A stretch of DNA of 64,000 nucleotides from Hippasteria phrygiana (lineage: Eukaryota > Echinodermata > Asteroidea > Valvatida > Goniasteridae), in contig JAZGUH010000261.1 of NCBI GenBank assembly GCA_037893225.1, positions 1,612,001-1,676,000 on the forward strand, given 5' to 3'. Below, piece by piece: positions 1 through 11,260 of the stretch; within the stretch, counting starts at the first letter, position 1, and each line of letters begins with the position of its first letter. Under the pieces are notes generated by a model. It searched no databases. It was not told where the DNA came from and saw only the letters and a program-made list of their open reading frames with translations. Position numbers and translations under genes: made by a program.

Positions 1-640
1 TGTACAGTGTTTTTATAATGTGTGAATAACAAGGTGATAGTGGTCCTGGTGTATGAGTTAGCCATTGAAATGTCATTTGCTTTTTGATTTGGTAGATATA
101 TCAAAATGCATGCTATCAAAACATCAGCAAACAGAGTAACCAAGATATAAGGCAAAATAAACAGGCAAGAATTTAGACAAGATATGAAGCAAAATAAACA
201 GGCAAGAAAGTAGGCAATATGTAAGGCAAAAACAAAGACAAGAAATTAGTACAAAGATACATGTATAAGGCTGGCAAGGTGAAATGAGCTGTTACTAAAA
301 TGCTTTGTAGCATCTGTTGAGGATTATTCAATTGACAAAATCGCAATTTTTGGATTGCATGTTGTGGCCTAAATTGCCATAGTATCTAGTTGGGGCCTTA
401 ACGATTATAAGTCTGGCTTTAAGTCGCATTTTGGCACACCCTGTCAAAATGTCACTATGAGGAGTGGGGTGAGCTAGAGACTTTTATCCACTTCTCTTGT
501 GCTGCTTTGAGATGTACCACCATATACTTCAATCAACTGTACTTTGGACGATTCATCTTGATGGTTATGAAACAGTGAGCCAGTCTTCAGCTTACTTTGC
601 CTTTATATTCCTTTGATTGCTTCTACCACGCCAGCTCGAT
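1..640. other. AT-rich non-coding, no gene seen
   Basis: No convincing coding frame or named element. Around 130-260 there are three loose copies of an A-rich phrase built on 'aaaataaacaggcaagaa', a weak degenerate tandem repeat. The stretch ends where degenerate monomers of the 36-bp minisatellite begin. Confidence 0.6.
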
Positions 641-2690
641 AATAACCTAGATGACTTACACCAGACTTGTTGAATTCTATTTGCTTGGACCAAACTGGTT
701 GAATGTATCCCAAGATTGTTTTGACCAGACTGGTTTACTGCTCTTCCTATATGATTTGGACCACACCGGTTAAGTACTCTTTCGAAATGACTGGGATCAT
801 ACTGGCTGGGTGCTCTTCCTAGATGGTTTGGACCACACTAGTTCAGTGCTCTTCTGAAATGACTGGGACCACACTGGCTGAGTGCTCTTCCTAGATGGCT
901 TGGACCAGACCGGTTCAGTGCTCTTCCTAGATGGCTTGGACCAGACCAGTTCAGTGCTCTTCCTAGATGGTTTGGACCACACCAGTTCAGTGCTCTTCTG
1001 AAATGATTGGGACCACACTGGCTGAGTGCTCTTCCTAGATGGATTGGACCAGACCAGTTCAGTGCTCTTCCTAGATGGTTTGCACCACACCAGTTCAGTG
1101 CTCTTCTGAAATGACTGGGACCACACTGGCTGAGTGCTCTTCCTAGATGGATTGAACCAGACCAGTTCAGTGCTCTTCCTAGATGGTTTGCACCACACCA
1201 GTTCAGTGCTCTTCTGAAATGACTGGGACCACACTGGCTGAGTGCTCTTCCTAGATGGATTGGACCAGACCAGTTCAGTGCTCTTCCTAGATGGTTTGCA
1301 CCACACCAGTTCAGTGCTCTTCTGAAATGACTGGGACCACACTGGCTGAGTGTTCTTCCTAGATGGCTTGGACCAGACCAGTTCAGTGCTCTTCCTAGAT
1401 GGTTTGCACCACACCAGTTCAGTGCTCTTCTGAAATGACTGGGACCACACTGGCTGAGTGCTCTTCCTAGATGGATTGGACCAGACCAGTTCAGTGCTCT
1501 TCCTAGATGGTTTGCACCACACCAGTTCAGTGCTCTTCTGAAATGACTGGGACCACACTGGCTGAGTGTTCTTCCTAGATGGCTTGGACCAGACCAGTTC
1601 AGTGCTCTTCCTAGATGGTTTGCACCACACCAGTTCAGTGCTCTTCTGAAATGACTGGGACCACACTGGCTGAGTGTTCTTCCTAGATGGCTTGGACCAG
1701 ACCAGTTCAGTGCTCTTCCTAGATGGTTTGCACCACACCAGTTCAGTGCTCTTCTGAAATGACTGGGACCACACTGGCTGAGTGCTCTTCCTAGATGGCT
1801 TGGACCAGACCGGTTCAGTGCTCTTCCTAGATGGCTTGGACCAGACCAATTCAGTGCTCTTCCTAGATGGTTTGGACCACACCAGTTCAGTGCTCTTTTG
1901 AAATGACTGGGACCACACTGGCTGAGTGCTCTTCCTAGATGGATTGGACCAGACCGGTTCAGTGCTCTTCTTAGATGGTTTGCACCACACCAGTTCAGTG
2001 CTCTTCTGAAATGACTGGGACCACACTGGCTGAGTGCTCTTCCTAGATGGATTGGACCAGACCGGTTCAGTGCTCTTCCTAGATGGATTGGACCAGACCA
2101 GTTCAGTACTCTTCCTAGATGGTTTGCACCACACGAGTTCAGTGCTCTTCTGAAATGACTGGGACCACACTGGCTGAGTGCTCTTCCTAGATGGCTTGGA
2201 CCAGACTGGTTCAATGCTCTTCCTAGATGGTTTGGACCACACCAATTCAGTGTTCTTGCAAGATGGCTTGGACCAGATTGGTTCAGTGCTCCTTCTAAAT
2301 GACTGGGACCACACTGGCTGAGTGCTCTTCCTAGATGGCTTGGATCAGATGAGTTCAGTGTTCTTCTTTGATGGCTTAGACCAGACCGGTTCAGTGCTCT
2401 TCCCCGATAGCTTGAATCAGACCAGTTCAGTCCTCTGGCTAGAATTGGACCAGACTAGTTTAGTGCTCTTTCTAAATAACTGAGATCAAACCGGTTCAGT
2501 GCTCTTTCTACATGGCTTGGACCAGAGCGCTTCAGTGCTTGGATCAGACAGGTTTAATGCTCTTCCTAAATAGCTGGGACCAGACCGGTTCACTACTCTT
2601 CCTAGATGGCTTGGACCAGACCGGTTCAATGCTCTTTGTAGATGGTATGTACCATACTGGTGCAGTGCTCTTTCTAGATCTGTGATCTGC
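640..2690. repeat. 36-bp minisatellite with 108-bp higher-order repeat
   Basis: About 55 monomers of 36 bp built on 'agtgctcttcctagatgg' plus 'ttggaccagaccagttc'. Three monomer types alternate: one with cttctgaaatgactggga, one with tagatggattggacc, one with tagatggtttgcacc. The cttctgaaatg type starts at 1103, 1211, 1319, 1427, 1535, 1643 and 1751, an exact 108-bp higher-order period, then at 144-bp (four-monomer) or 108-bp steps. Monomers at both ends (640-840 and 2330-2690) are far more diverged, as expected when exchange homogenises the centre. Because 36 is divisible by three, two minus-strand frames stay open over about 500 and 458 codons as 12-residue repeats; this is not good evidence for a gene. 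Confidence 0.95.
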
Positions 2691-2699
2691 TTTAGAAAA

Positions 2700-3206
2700 G
2701 ATACAATACAAATGAATGTGATTTGTAAATTTTACACCTATCCCTACTGACAAATTTTAGATGAACAATTTACATTACAATAGACTGTTTCATCTTTTTC
2801 CGCTGCTTATTACGGTCTTAGCCCCATGTGAGAGAATATTTTGGTACAAATTGTATTTTTATGATTTACCGGTACCACTTTTCATCTGCGCATTGTTAAA
2901 TAAAAAAATGAATTTGTTTTGGGAAATTGGGATCTTGTACCTCTAGTTTTTAAAAGCTTGCCTGCACCTTTTATAAAGTCAGTTAAAAATAATCATGCAA
3001 TAGTTGTAACTGGTTTAGTGTGTAGTAGTTCTCCAAGTACATGTATACATATGTATGTATTGTCTCAAAAAATGTCAGATTGTATCCACAAAGGTATATG
3101 AAGTCTTTTAAACTATTAACGATGTACAGTATATTGGATAAACCATAACATTTTAAAACGTGAAAATTAATCTCTTTTTTTTGTTTAATTTTTTTCATTA
3201 CTGCAG
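2700..3206. other. AT-rich non-coding, no gene seen
   Basis: Only short overlapping frames of about 60 codons on both strands, none with recognisable protein character. It ends in a pyrimidine-rich stretch leading to ctgcag at 3201-3206, a good splice acceptor. Confidence 0.5.
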
Positions 3207-3370
3207 TTAACAAGTACCAATTGTTGCCATCCATATGAAATCAGCTGGGCTATGAGGTCATCATTTACTTCCTATTGTCATCTTTGCTGTAGTCATCACA
3301 CGATGCTTCTCTACTTTGCATGTAGCTCTGTGTCATCCTTTCAAGGTGTCAGTAGCTGGCCACTTGTAAG
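3207..3370 (+). other. possible internal exon
   Basis: A T-rich tract followed by 'cattactgcag' forms a strong acceptor at 3206, and 'ttgtaag|gtgagt' forms a strong donor at 3371. The 164 bases between have one frame (from base 1) open from end to end, rich in Cys, Ser and His, with no recognised domain. It could be a coding exon, a lncRNA exon or chance; an open frame this short is weak evidence. Confidence 0.25.
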
Positions 3371-4505
3371 GTGAGTACTTATTAGGTGTATTTTACTAAT
3401 GCAATGAAATTGTGATGCTTTATCAAAAAGAAAAATTGTTTTTAAAGGAAAATGGTAGTTTTGCTTCCTGTAATTGTACAAAAGTTCATGTCAGTAAGTG
3501 ACTTGTTATTTTTTTTAAAGTTTTCTGTTGTTAGATATATATAAACATCAGACAAATTTATACATAGTACATACAACTAATACATACAATTTCTATGACT
3601 TTTTTTTTATCATGAATCCAGAGATGTAATTGTGTTACCGTCCTCGTGTAATTCCATAACCGGCATGAGTCTGATAAAATGTCAGTTTCTACAATAGAAA
3701 ATAATTTCTTTAAGAAGTTTTTGGTTGCAGATAATCCCTGATTTTCAAATCACTTATATTAGTAATTGTGTGAATTAATACAATAATTGAAAAAGCATTT
3801 TTGTTTACATAATGAAAATGTTGAATTTAGCTTTATCATACCATGGATAAGCACCTAGCATAAAACATCTTTTGATATGATGCTAATTCTTCATGTTGTT
3901 TACAACAAAACATAATTTTGTTACCGGAGAATTGTCCATATATGCTTAATAGTGTCATTAACTGTTCAATACAATACAGATCTGTATTTGCCTTCTTACT
4001 TGTTGAGATCCTGAATTACTTTGGATCACATGTTAGATGTTGATATCCTCACATACATTTTACTCGGGATGACGATATTTTCAGATAATTTACTTGGGAG
4101 ATTATGACATTGTAAACTATGATGTCATTATCCCTTTGATAATAACATTTTCAATGTAGGATGTCGTCATCGTGATATAATATTGTCATCATAATGAATT
4201 TTCTCAAAAAGTCTTAGTATCCTTTTAACAAGATGTTGTCATTCCTGAATGCATTTTCTCAGTCCGTGAAAAATGTGTGTGCAAGACGACATCCTACATT
4301 TATGATGCTGTCATTCACGACTTAAATATCTTTCGAATATGACATTTCAACATTCACTATGTTTCATTTAATATCAAGCAAAGTATAATGCATAACTTAG
4401 CTATGATACAAGTATAGCACTCATAGTGTGATGCAAACATGATGATTTTATTCACACACATACACATTCTAATTATGTGATTCTTTCATTTTGCATCTTC
4501 TGTAG
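3371..4505. other. AT-rich non-coding
   Basis: No open frame of note. Short phrases of the type 'gatgtcgtcat' and 'tgtcattc' recur loosely between 4050 and 4340, perhaps a decayed tandem repeat. The rest is simple A/T-rich sequence. Confidence 0.5.
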
Positions 4506-5035
4506 CAAGTTCCCATCTCGGCATCAAGGCAAAGACGATCTACCTTAGCTTCTGAGTGCAGAACTTTGATTTGAGTCTTCATTTCAACTTCAAGGTGAAG
4601 GGAATCTACTTTATCTGCTCAAATCAGAACTTTGATTTGATAACACTGGACAATTATGACTATAGTGGGTCTTCATTTCAACCTCAAGGTGAAGGGAATC
4701 TACTTTATCTTCTCAGAGCAGAACATTGATTTGATAGCACCTGGCATGATGACTGTAGCAAGTCATCATTTCAACTTCAAAGTGAAGGGGATGTACTTTA
4801 CCTTTTCAAAGCAGAACTTGGATTTGATAATACTGGACAATTATGACTGCAGTGAATTTTCAACTTCAAGGTGAAGGATATCTACTTTACCTTCTTGGTA
4901 CAGAACTTTGATTTGATAACATCTGGCATCATGACTACAGTGAGTCTTCATTTCAAATTCAAGGCAAAGGAGATCTACTTTATCTTCTATATTTATTTTT
5001 ATTTAATTGCACCAGACACCGGGCATTATGACTAC
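4506..5035. repeat. 93-bp minisatellite, about six diverged units
   Basis: Units start near 4510, 4576, 4670, 4763, 4854 and 4945, so the spacing is about 91-94 bp after a short first unit. The shared core is 'tcttcatttcaacttcaagg', then 'gaatctactttatcttctc', then 'cagaactttgatttgat'. Because 93 is a multiple of three, a plus-strand frame reads a 31-residue repeat for parts of the array (4656-5134), but stops interrupt it and no start or splice context supports a gene. Confidence 0.8.
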
Positions 5036-5955
5036 ATTTCAAAGACAAATAATTATATATGTCTCTTTAAACTTTTACAGAAATTAGACAGGAGCAGTTT
5101 CCATAACATTTATCAAAAAAACATTTGGTTCTGAAAAATAGATGTCTTTATGGTTATCCATGATAGCTTTACTTACATAAAGTACCCTTTCCTAGGGGAA
5201 CCATTGAAGGGCACTTTATATAATTCTATTCTACAGGAATATGTTAAATCTTGGAACATTCCTGTTTAGTTTTTGGAACAGTCCTTTTCGTTTGAAGAAC
5301 AAATTTTTTTTCTTTCATCCCGCCCCATTCCCCTATCCCCAAAAACATAAAGAAGTAAAACAAAAAATATGAATTTATAGACATTACAAAATTAATAGAC
5401 ATTACAAAATATGGACACCCTGTCTTTACACATGATTTTTAATACAGAAGAACTTGTGTTCTTAATTTTAATAGAAAGTTATTATTTTACTTATTTTCTT
5501 TGTTTTGACCAATTAAAATAAACATTATTATATTTGGAGTTCACCATTTTGCAATTTTGCATTTTCTTGACTTTCTCCATGTTCAAAACGTTTGGGTACG
5601 TTTATCAAAGAAGTGCAACTTGTCTGAAATTTTAAACAAAATGTGACCTCTGAAATACTTTTGCTCCGAATTTTTTTTTAAAGAACACGGCGACCGCAGT
5701 AGACAATTTTTCAGGGCGAGTGGGGGCGCTATATAATAAAACGTTGTTAGTGGATAGGAAACAACTTGAGAACACGCGATTCTTTCACTCTATCATACTT
5801 CATAAAACTTCGATGAACAGTGGCCCTGTGATGATCATCATTCAGCATAGGCTAGAAACAACCTTTGTCTAACAGTTTTCTACACGATTCTTGAATTGTT
5901 CTTTTGATGAATCATCACACCCTGCATTTTATGTTATGTAAAGTTTTGATAAGGG
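5036..5955. other. AT-rich non-coding
   Basis: No coding frame. It holds poly-T and poly-A runs and a short direct repeat of 'aatagacattacaaaa' near 5380-5410. No RNA gene recognised. Confidence 0.5.
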
Positions 5956-5961
5956 CGTCAC

Positions 5962-6362
5962 TTTTTATTTCTATAGTTCTCATTTCCGAACGACCCTATT
6001 TTTGGCTCCCGACCGAGGAAAAAAACCTTTTTTATGCCGCCGAACATGTCTAAAATTTAATACTTGCCCCCCAAAAATTTGAAATTAAACACAATCTTTC
6101 CAATTTCGTTAAAAACGCTAATAATAATGTTTAATATTACGTACCAGCTGTACATGTGCTAATATTATGCCAGAAGTTGCCAAAATGGGTGAAAATAAAA
6201 GTTAATTTAGAGCAAGACAGTCATATCATACATTGAACACTTTGCATTTTTATTTAGCCTGATGTACCTTAAACAGAAGTTTGTACCCCCGATTTATATT
6301 TTTTGTCGACCGATCAACCCTCTTTCAAGGCCCAAAAAATATGAGAACCATAGAAATGTTCA
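5962..6362. mobile_element. probable inverted-repeat (MITE-like) element
   Basis: The left end reads 'tttctatagttctcat' near 5969-5984. The right end, near 6341-6356, is its inverse with about one mismatch (atgagaaccatagaaa). Inner parts of both arms are also loosely complementary (accgaggaaaa versus ccgatcaaccctc). No coding capacity. Exact ends and a target duplication were not resolved, so this is a size-limited inverted-repeat element of unknown family. Confidence 0.4.
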
Positions 6363-7438
6363 GTGTTTAGACGCATATCTCAAGGCAACTGATATTGAAA
6401 AAATTGAACGAAAAATTCTGCAAAAAAAATAAACCGCGAAAAAAAGTTTTTGGGTTTTTACACTTTTAAAAGTTGTTTCTCTGATATGAATAAACACTGT
6501 TATAAACTGCTCGCCAACCACAATGACCTACAATTATAAATGAGAAGAGTTAGGAGCGATTGACATTTCAATCATAGTAGAATCTTTATTAGGCACTAGA
6601 TTTGTACTTTTTGTGGGCGATGGAAAATTAATAAAATCAACACATCAGAGATTGGGTTGCTTGCCCAGGCCGACGTGGCGACATAGACGCATAATTATCC
6701 ATTTGTGATTAATATAGGAAAATGTCATCACTAAGAAGTGCAACAAATCATTTCAACGATGAAGAACATCACACTTTTAAAATAACTTTTTTTGAACAAT
6801 CTATATTAACTGAAAGGTGTATCTGGGCTTGAATCATGCATTGAGATGCATTCGTTCTATCCCACGAGACCAAAGTTATTACGTAAAATGCGGATGAATC
6901 ATGATACAAATCACAAGCACACAATAGATAGATAGTACTCACTTTGAATAAACAACGAATATTAATAACATCATCCATCATTATCATTTATGTCTTTACG
7001 TATTCCAATTCAAGATCACTCTGGAGGTATATACCTTGTGACAGCAAACAATTTCTTATATTTGTTCCTTTTTATTCAAACTGAACAAATAATGTAAAGT
7101 ATTTTAACAAAATAACTAAGTATTAATTAACTTTTACTCTACTTTAATTCATACGCAAGGTTGCAAACGTGACAAACTGAAGTGGAAGCAAATTAATGTT
7201 CCGTTTAGTTCGCATGCGACCCCGTCTGATTTGAAACAAAGCCCCCGTTAATGTTGAATTGCGCCCTCTGTTGACGTATTAATTAATAAAATGGAGCTAA
7301 TAATTATTTTATCACTAGTACAATATGTAGTTGACAAAAACGCGTCACAAAAAATACTCTATTAACAAAAACAAAACAACCATTAGTCTGAAAACCATTA
7401 TTGAAACTGTCAAAACATTGTGACCCCCCAAAACAAAG
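6363..7438. other. AT-rich non-coding
   Basis: Only short frames with no recognisable product. The stretch ends at the abrupt left edge of the 605-bp array. 'gcgccctctgttgacg' at about 7261 resembles phrases found at edges of other repeats in this window. Confidence 0.5.
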
Positions 7439-10095
7439 GTTGTTTAGTGACCAAAGTGCCGCATACAAAATTCGTGTACAAAGTCTGTGAGATTTAGGAT
7501 AGAACTGAAAATTCATTAAAAATCAGCCGATGACGTCATCATGACGTCACTTTGGATTTTACATGCTAGTGGCACTATCTACCTACCCACCAATTTGTAT
7601 GACGATCGGACGTACCCTTATATGTGTTTCAAAAAAGCACATTTTTGATGACGTCATGATGACGTCACACATTTTTCAAATGTATGTGAAAGAATATAGG
7701 AGCTAACAAAGCTATTACAAAAAGAATTTTGAATTTAGCATGTTCTGTTGGTGAGATATGGCTTTAAGAAACTTTGAAGTTCAAAAACTTTAATATTACT
7801 GTAAAATCGTATGATGACGTGATCATGACGTCACCTTAATTTTCATCTATAACACGAGCTACCATACCAACATACCAGGTTTGAAGGCAATCGGACCTAC
7901 CGTTCTCTAGATATAGGCCCTAGAAAAATGCACATTTAAGATGACGTCACATGACACGTGATGACGTCATCATGACGTCACGTTTCGGCTTACATTTTCA
8001 GCTGAGGGTCTATGTTTGTGTTAAGTCTGATTAAGATCCGAGGTTGTTTAGTGACCAAAGTGCCACTTACAAAATTCGTGTACAAAGTCTATGGGATTTG
8101 GGATAGAACTAAAATAATCATAGAAAATCAGCCGATGACGTCATCATGACGTCACCTCGGATTTAACATGCTAGTATCACTATCTACCTGCACACTAATT
8201 TTTATGACGATCGTCCCTACCCTTATATGTGTTTCAAAAAAGCATATTTTTAATGACGTCATGATGACGTCACACATTTTTCACATTTATGTGAAAGAAT
8301 ATAGGAGCTAACAAAGCTATTACAAAAAGAATTTTGAATTTAGCGTGTTCTATTGATGAGATATGGCTTTAGGAAACTTTGAAGTTCAAAAACTTTAATA
8401 TTACTGTAAAATCGTATGATGACGTCATCATGACGTCACCTCAATTTTCATCTATAACACGAGCTACCATACCAACATACCTGGTTTGAAGGCAATCGGA
8501 CGTACCGTTCTCTAGATATGGGCCCTTGAAAAATGCACCTTTAAGATGACGTCACAAGACACGTGATGACGTCATCATGACATCACGTTTCGGCATACAT
8601 TTTCAGCTTAGGGTCTCTGTTTGTGTTAAGCCTGATTAAGATCTGATGTTGTTTAGTGACCAAAGTGTCCCGTACAAAATTCGTGTACCAAGTCTATGGG
8701 ATTTGGGATAGAACTAAAATAAGCATAGAAAATCAGCCGATGACGTCATCATGACGTCACCTCGGATTTAACATGCTAGTATCACTATCTACCTGCACAC
8801 TAATTTTTATGACGATCGTCCCTACCCTTATATGTGTTTCAAAAAAGCATATTTTTGATGACGTCATGATGACGTCACACATTTTTCACATTTATGTGAA
8901 AGAATATAGGAGCTAACAAAGCTATTACAAAAAGAATTTTGAATTTAGCGTGTTCTGTTGATGAGATATGGCTTTAGGAAACTTTGAAGTTCAAAAACTT
9001 TAATATTACTGTAAAACTGTATGATGACGTCATCATGACGTCACCTCAATGTTTATCTATAACACGAGCTACCATACCAACATACCTGGTTTGAAGGCAA
9101 TCGGACGTACCGTTCTCTAGATATGGGCCCTTGAAAAATGCATCTTTAAGATGACGTCACATGACACGTGATGACGTCATCATGACGTCACGTTTTGGCA
9201 TACATTTTCAGCTTAGGGTCTCTGTTTGTGTTAAGCCTGATTAAGATCTGATGTTGCTTAGTGACCAAAGTGTCCCGTACAAAATTCGTGTACAAAGTCT
9301 ATGGGATTTGGGATAGAACTAAAATAATCATAGAAAATCAGCCGATGACGTCATCATGACGTTCCCTCGGATTTAACATGCTAGTAGCACTATCTACCTG
9401 CACACAAATTTTTATAACGATCGTCCCTACCCTTATATGTGTTTCAAAAAAGCATATTTTTGATGACGTCATGATGACGTCACACATTTTTCACATTTAT
9501 GTGAAAGAATATAGGAGCTAACAAAGCTATTACAAAAAGAATTTTGAATTTAGCATGTTCTGTTGATGAGATATGGCTTTAAGAAACTTTGAAGTTCAAA
9601 AACTTTAATATTACTGTAAAATCGTATGATGACGTCATCATGACGTCACCTCAATTTTCATCTATAACACGATCTACCATACCAACATACCAGGTTTGAA
9701 GGCAATCGGACGTACCGTTCTCTAGATATGGGCCCTTGAAAAATGCACCTTTAAGATGACGTCACATGACACGTGATGACGTCATCATGACGTCACGTTT
9801 CGGCATACATTTTCAGCTTAGGGTCTCTGTTTGTGTTAAGCCTGATTAAGATCTGATGTTGTTTAGTGACCAAAGTGTCCCGTACAAAATTCGTGTACAA
9901 AGTCTATGGGATTTGGGATAGAACTAAAATAATCATAGAAAATCAGCCGATGACGTCATCATGACGTCACCTCGGATTTAACATGCTAGTATCACTATCT
10001 ACCTGCACACTAATTTTTATGACGATCGTCCCTACCCTTATATGTGTTTCAAAAAAGCATATTTTTGATGACGTCATGATGACGTCACACAATTT
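7439..10095. repeat. 605-bp tandem array rich in TGACGTCA
   Basis: The phrase 'cagccgatgacgtcatcat' starts at 7524, 8129, 8734, 9339 and 9944: four successive intervals of exactly 605 bp, with units differing only by scattered substitutions. Each unit holds eight or nine copies of the 8-bp palindrome TGACGTCA, mostly as pairs whose starts lie 11 bp apart (TGACGTCA-TCA-TGACGTCA or TGACGTCA-TGA-TGACGTCA). No unit carries a coding frame of any length. Related, more diverged units recur at 17.1-19.2, 21.6-22.6, 24.8-25.7 and 61.4-62.4 kb. TGACGTCA is the consensus CRE bound by CREB/ATF bZIP proteins; whether any protein binds here is not known. Confidence 0.95.
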
Positions 10096-11190
10096 TCGCT
10101 TTTTAGGGCATATCTTTGAGACATACCAAAGCTATAACAAAAAGAATTTTGAAAATATCTTGTTTTGTTCGCTAGATATAGTGAAAAGAATGTTACGATT
10201 ATAAAACTTCAAGAATTCAGCGACTTGAAAAAAGACTACAAATCAACCCCTTTTATAAACAGCATGCACATTTAAGCCATGGTTATCAGCCCTTCCCAGA
10301 ATTCCTTTGTGTTATATTGAATTTGGTCTACATTTTGAAATGGCTCCTATTTCTTACTTGAGTGAGCCACGATCACGAAATTTTGGAATTAGGTACAGGA
10401 AAATTCAATGTATACATTTTTGTAATCAGATTGACCCTTACATGCGTTTAAAAAAAAAAATATTGTTGATGACGTCATCATGACGTCACACAATTTTCGC
10501 CATTTAGGGCATATCTTTGAGACATACCAAAGCTGTAACAAAAATAATTTTGAAAATATCTTGTTTTGTTCGCTAGATATATTGAAAAGAATGTTACGAT
10601 TTTAAAACTTCAAAAATTCAGCGACTTGAAAAAAGACAAGAAATCAACCCCTTTTATAAACAGCAAGCTCATAATAGCCATGGTTATCAGCCCGTCCCAG
10701 AATTCCTTTGTGTTATATTGAATTTGGTCTAAATTTTGAAATGGCTGTCATTTCTTACTTGAGTGAGCCACGATCATGAAATTTTGGAATTGGGTACAGG
10801 AAAATTCAATGTATACATTTTTGTAATCGGATTGACCCTTACATGCGTTAACAAAAAAACACATTTTTGATGACGTCATCATGACGTCACACAATTTTCG
10901 CAATTTAGGGCATATCTTTGAGACATACCAAAGCTATAAGAAAAAGAATTTTGAAAATATCTTGTTTTGTTCGCTAGATATATTTAAAAGAATGTTACGA
11001 TTTTAAAAATTCAAAAATTCATAAAAAATCACTTGATGACGTCATCATGACGTCACTCTTCGACGCAATATGTCAGCTTAGGGTCTATGTTTGAGGTAAG
11101 TTTGGTTAAGATCTGAAGTTTTTTAAGACCTAAAGTGCCGCGCAGAAAATTCGTGTACAAAGTCTATGGGATTTTGGTCGGAACTAAAAG
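10088..11190. repeat. 401-bp tandem units with TGACGTCA pairs
   Basis: The phrase 'acaattttcgc' starts at 10088, 10490 and 10891 (402- and 401-bp steps), each preceded by a TGACGTCA pair. Shared text includes 'gggcatatctttgagaca' and 'gttcgctagatata'. The last unit is joined to a tail that ends in a GAA microsatellite (about 11189-11205) and then a hairpin. The same unit type reappears at 63610-64000, cut by the window end. Confidence 0.9.
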
Positions 11191-11260
11191 AAGAAGAAGA
11201 AGAAACGAGAGATGTGTGACTGTTCATGAACAGTACACATAGCTTTTCCGCTCTGCATTT
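11189..11260 (+). repeat. GAA tract plus terminal hairpin of repeat element
   Basis: An aagaagaagaag tract is followed by a hairpin at 11212-11240: ATGTGT-g-ACTGTT, loop catg, AACAGT-ACACAT. It is followed by 'agcttttccgctctgcat' and a T run. The same arrangement closes repeat units at 19405-19433, 25830-25858, 28235-28263 and 30640-30668, and sequence variants close units at about 17050, 21478, 61375 and 62885. I read it as one end of a family of non-autonomous elements. Confidence 0.75.

Noticed and set aside
797..2314. 505-codon minus-strand frame (and a 458-codon companion) as a gene
   Set aside because: Both are open only because a 36-bp repeat preserves phase. Two overlapping frames are open at once, with no splice or poly(A) context.
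2761..3234. Short overlapping frames on both strands
   Set aside because: Each is about 60-80 codons in AT-rich DNA with no protein-like composition. Only the 3207-3370 splice-bounded stretch was kept, at low confidence.
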